Assembly: GCF_000586435.1 (NCBI RefSeq)
Contig: NZ_BAWH01000011.1
Span: forward strand, 1 to 64,000
Length of the DNA: 64,000 nt
Source: Psychrobacter sp. JCM 18901
GTDB taxonomy: Bacteria; Pseudomonadota; Gammaproteobacteria; Pseudomonadales; Moraxellaceae
Direction of reading: 5' to 3'
The notes beneath the pieces were generated by a model, which saw only the letters and a program-made list of their open reading frames with translations, was not told the origin of the DNA and did no database searches. The position numbers were made by a program, and so were the translations under genes. This document shows, piece after piece, positions 62,410 through 64,000 of the stretch. How positions within the stretch are numbered: position 1 is the first letter of the stretch; the number at the start of each line of letters is the position of its first letter.

Positions 62410-64000
62410 TTAGGCATTAGCAGGCGTGAGATCGTCCAATGCTACTTCACGAATACTATGATTAACATGAGCCATAGCGATTGGAAATCCACGCTGCTCA
62501 GCGAGCTCACGTGCAACCTCATCGACAGCGAGGCTATCGTTATGGACAAGGTACGACCACTCGTGAGCATAGCGACTACGATTCATAGGCGTATCGTTCT
62601 CTATCAAACCTAGATCTGTCAGCTCATTAACTATTTGATCAGCGGCAATCAAGGTCGAAGATGCTTTGACGTTTTCTGCACGGGCATAGCGTATATTAGA
62701 GTACAAGCTCACGTCAGCGACTCGCAGCGTATCATCTTGTCCAGGAATCTGCTGTCCACCGTATAGCGCGTTACCAACAGTACGTGCGCTGTTAAATGTT
62801 GGTACAAACTTCGCCACATACTCAATCGCTTGCTGACTACGTGCCTGTAAGGGTACTTTATCCCAACCATCTTCAATATAATGCACGTATTGCTGTGGCA
62901 GTTTGGGCTGCGCACTGTCTTCACTTGATGCGACAAGACCATCATCAAACAAGGTAATGGCTTTACTCATACCGTGAATCTGAAAATATCCGCCAGGGTA
63001 GGGAGTAAGCTGCGCCATGCCTTCTGGTGTACCTCGTTGACCGTAGACGATAATCTCTGGTATCTGTCCACCAGCATCGCCCCAATGGGTCACATAAGAC
63101 GATTTGAACTCGACCATACGTGTGACTTCGACACCAACCATATCGTCGATGACACCCGTACGAAACCCACAAGCATTGACTAGATAATCAACTTCGATAG
63201 ACTCAGGCTGAGAGGCGTGTTCTTGACTATCGATTTGTTGATAGTCGATACGCCATTTGGTGACATGATGGTCAGCGTTGGTACAGTTCTCACAATCTAC
63301 TGGTACGACTTTTTGCACAGCAGTTTCGGTAAATACGTGCGCATTGTCGTACTCTTCAAGTGCAAGCTTGGCAGAAGCGGCTAGACGAAAAATGTTCCAA
63401 CCATATTCTTGGACAACAATTAACGGAAATTTAACTTTGTTCAAATCCAAGTATCTAGCGACTGGAATCATCCACTCATCGACCGTACTTGGTATAGCGA
63501 CTTGCTCACGTTCAGACAGCTCAATCAATTGCTCATGACTATAGAGCTGATAGTAATCTTCAGGCTCGCCCAATACCTTATTATTAGCATCTTGCTCAAT
63601 CAGTTCTTGATAAGCATCGGTCAAAATATCTAAACGCGGTAGTAAATCTTCAGGCAACCCTTCATCACGTGTCGGTACGGCAAACACCGTAGGACGAACG
63701 TCAATAGTGTGCGGATACAAACGCAAAATATCGATACATTGCTTGAGCAGTGCTACGCAATCCTCGTCCGGTATTTCACGATATAAATTACCACCTGCAT
63801 GCAAATGACACATAGGTGGTCCATCAATAAGTGATTTTTTTCTTCTCAAATAAGTAGGTCTCTAATCCTAATGCAGCAAGTCGAATCGCAATTGTCGATC
63901 CCGCAGTACCGCCGCCCAAAATGCCAACACGCTTTTTATGTTGAGTGTTTTTTGCCCCATAAGATAACACCTCAGAATGAGCGTCACGATTAAAGGATTG
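62410..64000 (-). CDS. FAD-dependent oxidoreductase, 5' end beyond the window, frame-broken
   Basis: At least 528 residues. A T7 run at 63835-63841 should be six; repair joins FEKKKSLIDGPPMCHLHAGG to an N-terminal part with the FAD-binding KRVGILGGGTAGSTIAIRLA motif. The open frame continues to the window edge, so the true start may lie outside. Further blocks are VDYLVNACGFRTG and NALYGGQQIPGQDDTLRVADVSLY. I cannot name the substrate. The convergent terminator at 62331-62371 ends it. Confidence 0.75.

Overview
The window looks like a chromosomal segment of a Moraxellaceae gammaproteobacterium, most likely Psychrobacter. This rests on the gene families and their local order, moderate-to-low GC, A/T-rich intergenic DNA, and a carboxylate, amino-acid and fatty-acid oriented gene set with no complete sugar PTS. 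I see no rRNA, tRNA, CRISPR array, prophage or complete insertion sequence. The species call is from memory of the families, not from a search.

Layout. 1-13 kb: a small unknown gene, a TRAP transporter operon (dctPQM), a 5'-nucleotidase, a rhomboid protease, a Na+/solute symporter with its DUF4212 partner and a probable small upstream gene, a Na+/alanine-type symporter and ETF-ubiquinone oxidoreductase. 13-20 kb: DUF1285 protein, glutamate racemase, a DUF4062-like protein, a 12-copy tetranucleotide tract, a MITE-like element, a lytic transglycosylase, DUF1499 and thiopurine methyltransferase. 20-31 kb: msrA, cmoA/cmoB split by an A/T-rich unknown gene, DUF1176, DUF2788, argS, a SPOR-domain protein, an orphan PTS IIC and a short-chain dehydrogenase. 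31-43 kb: clpX, clpP and tig on the minus strand, with a complete urease cluster (ureD, ureA, fused ureB-ureC, ureE, ureF, ureG, ureJ) between clpP and tig on the plus strand. 43-64 kb: rdgB, sodB, a dehydrogenase, an HNH nuclease, DUF72, ispA, fadB/fadA, an isochorismatase-like hydrolase, an HD hydrolase, psd, a second MITE-like element, dtd, phoB/phoR behind a Pho box, an M23 peptidase, an exonuclease, an alpha/beta hydrolase, a LOG-family protein and a truncated flavoprotein.

The strongest property of the raw sequence is a high density of single-base frame breaks, more than 40 in 64 kb. Most are one extra base in A/T runs that should be six long and read seven. Others are one base lost from short runs of two to four. 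They hit conserved housekeeping genes (four in clpX, three each in murI and tig, seven in fadB). I read them as consensus sequence errors, not pseudogenes, and annotate such genes across the break. Coordinates of broken genes are the full inferred span.

Functional themes are nitrogen scavenging (urease with plausible NtrC sites and a sigma-54-like promoter, Na+-coupled uptake), beta-oxidation feeding electrons to ETF-QO, phosphate sensing, proteostasis (ClpXP and trigger factor), and tRNA wobble modification and proofreading. The most notable biology is the urease island inside the tig-clpP-clpX neighbourhood, its beta-alpha subunit fusion and inferred nitrogen control. Next are the tetranucleotide repeat beside a DUF4062-like gene and a possible modification-dependent HNH nuclease.
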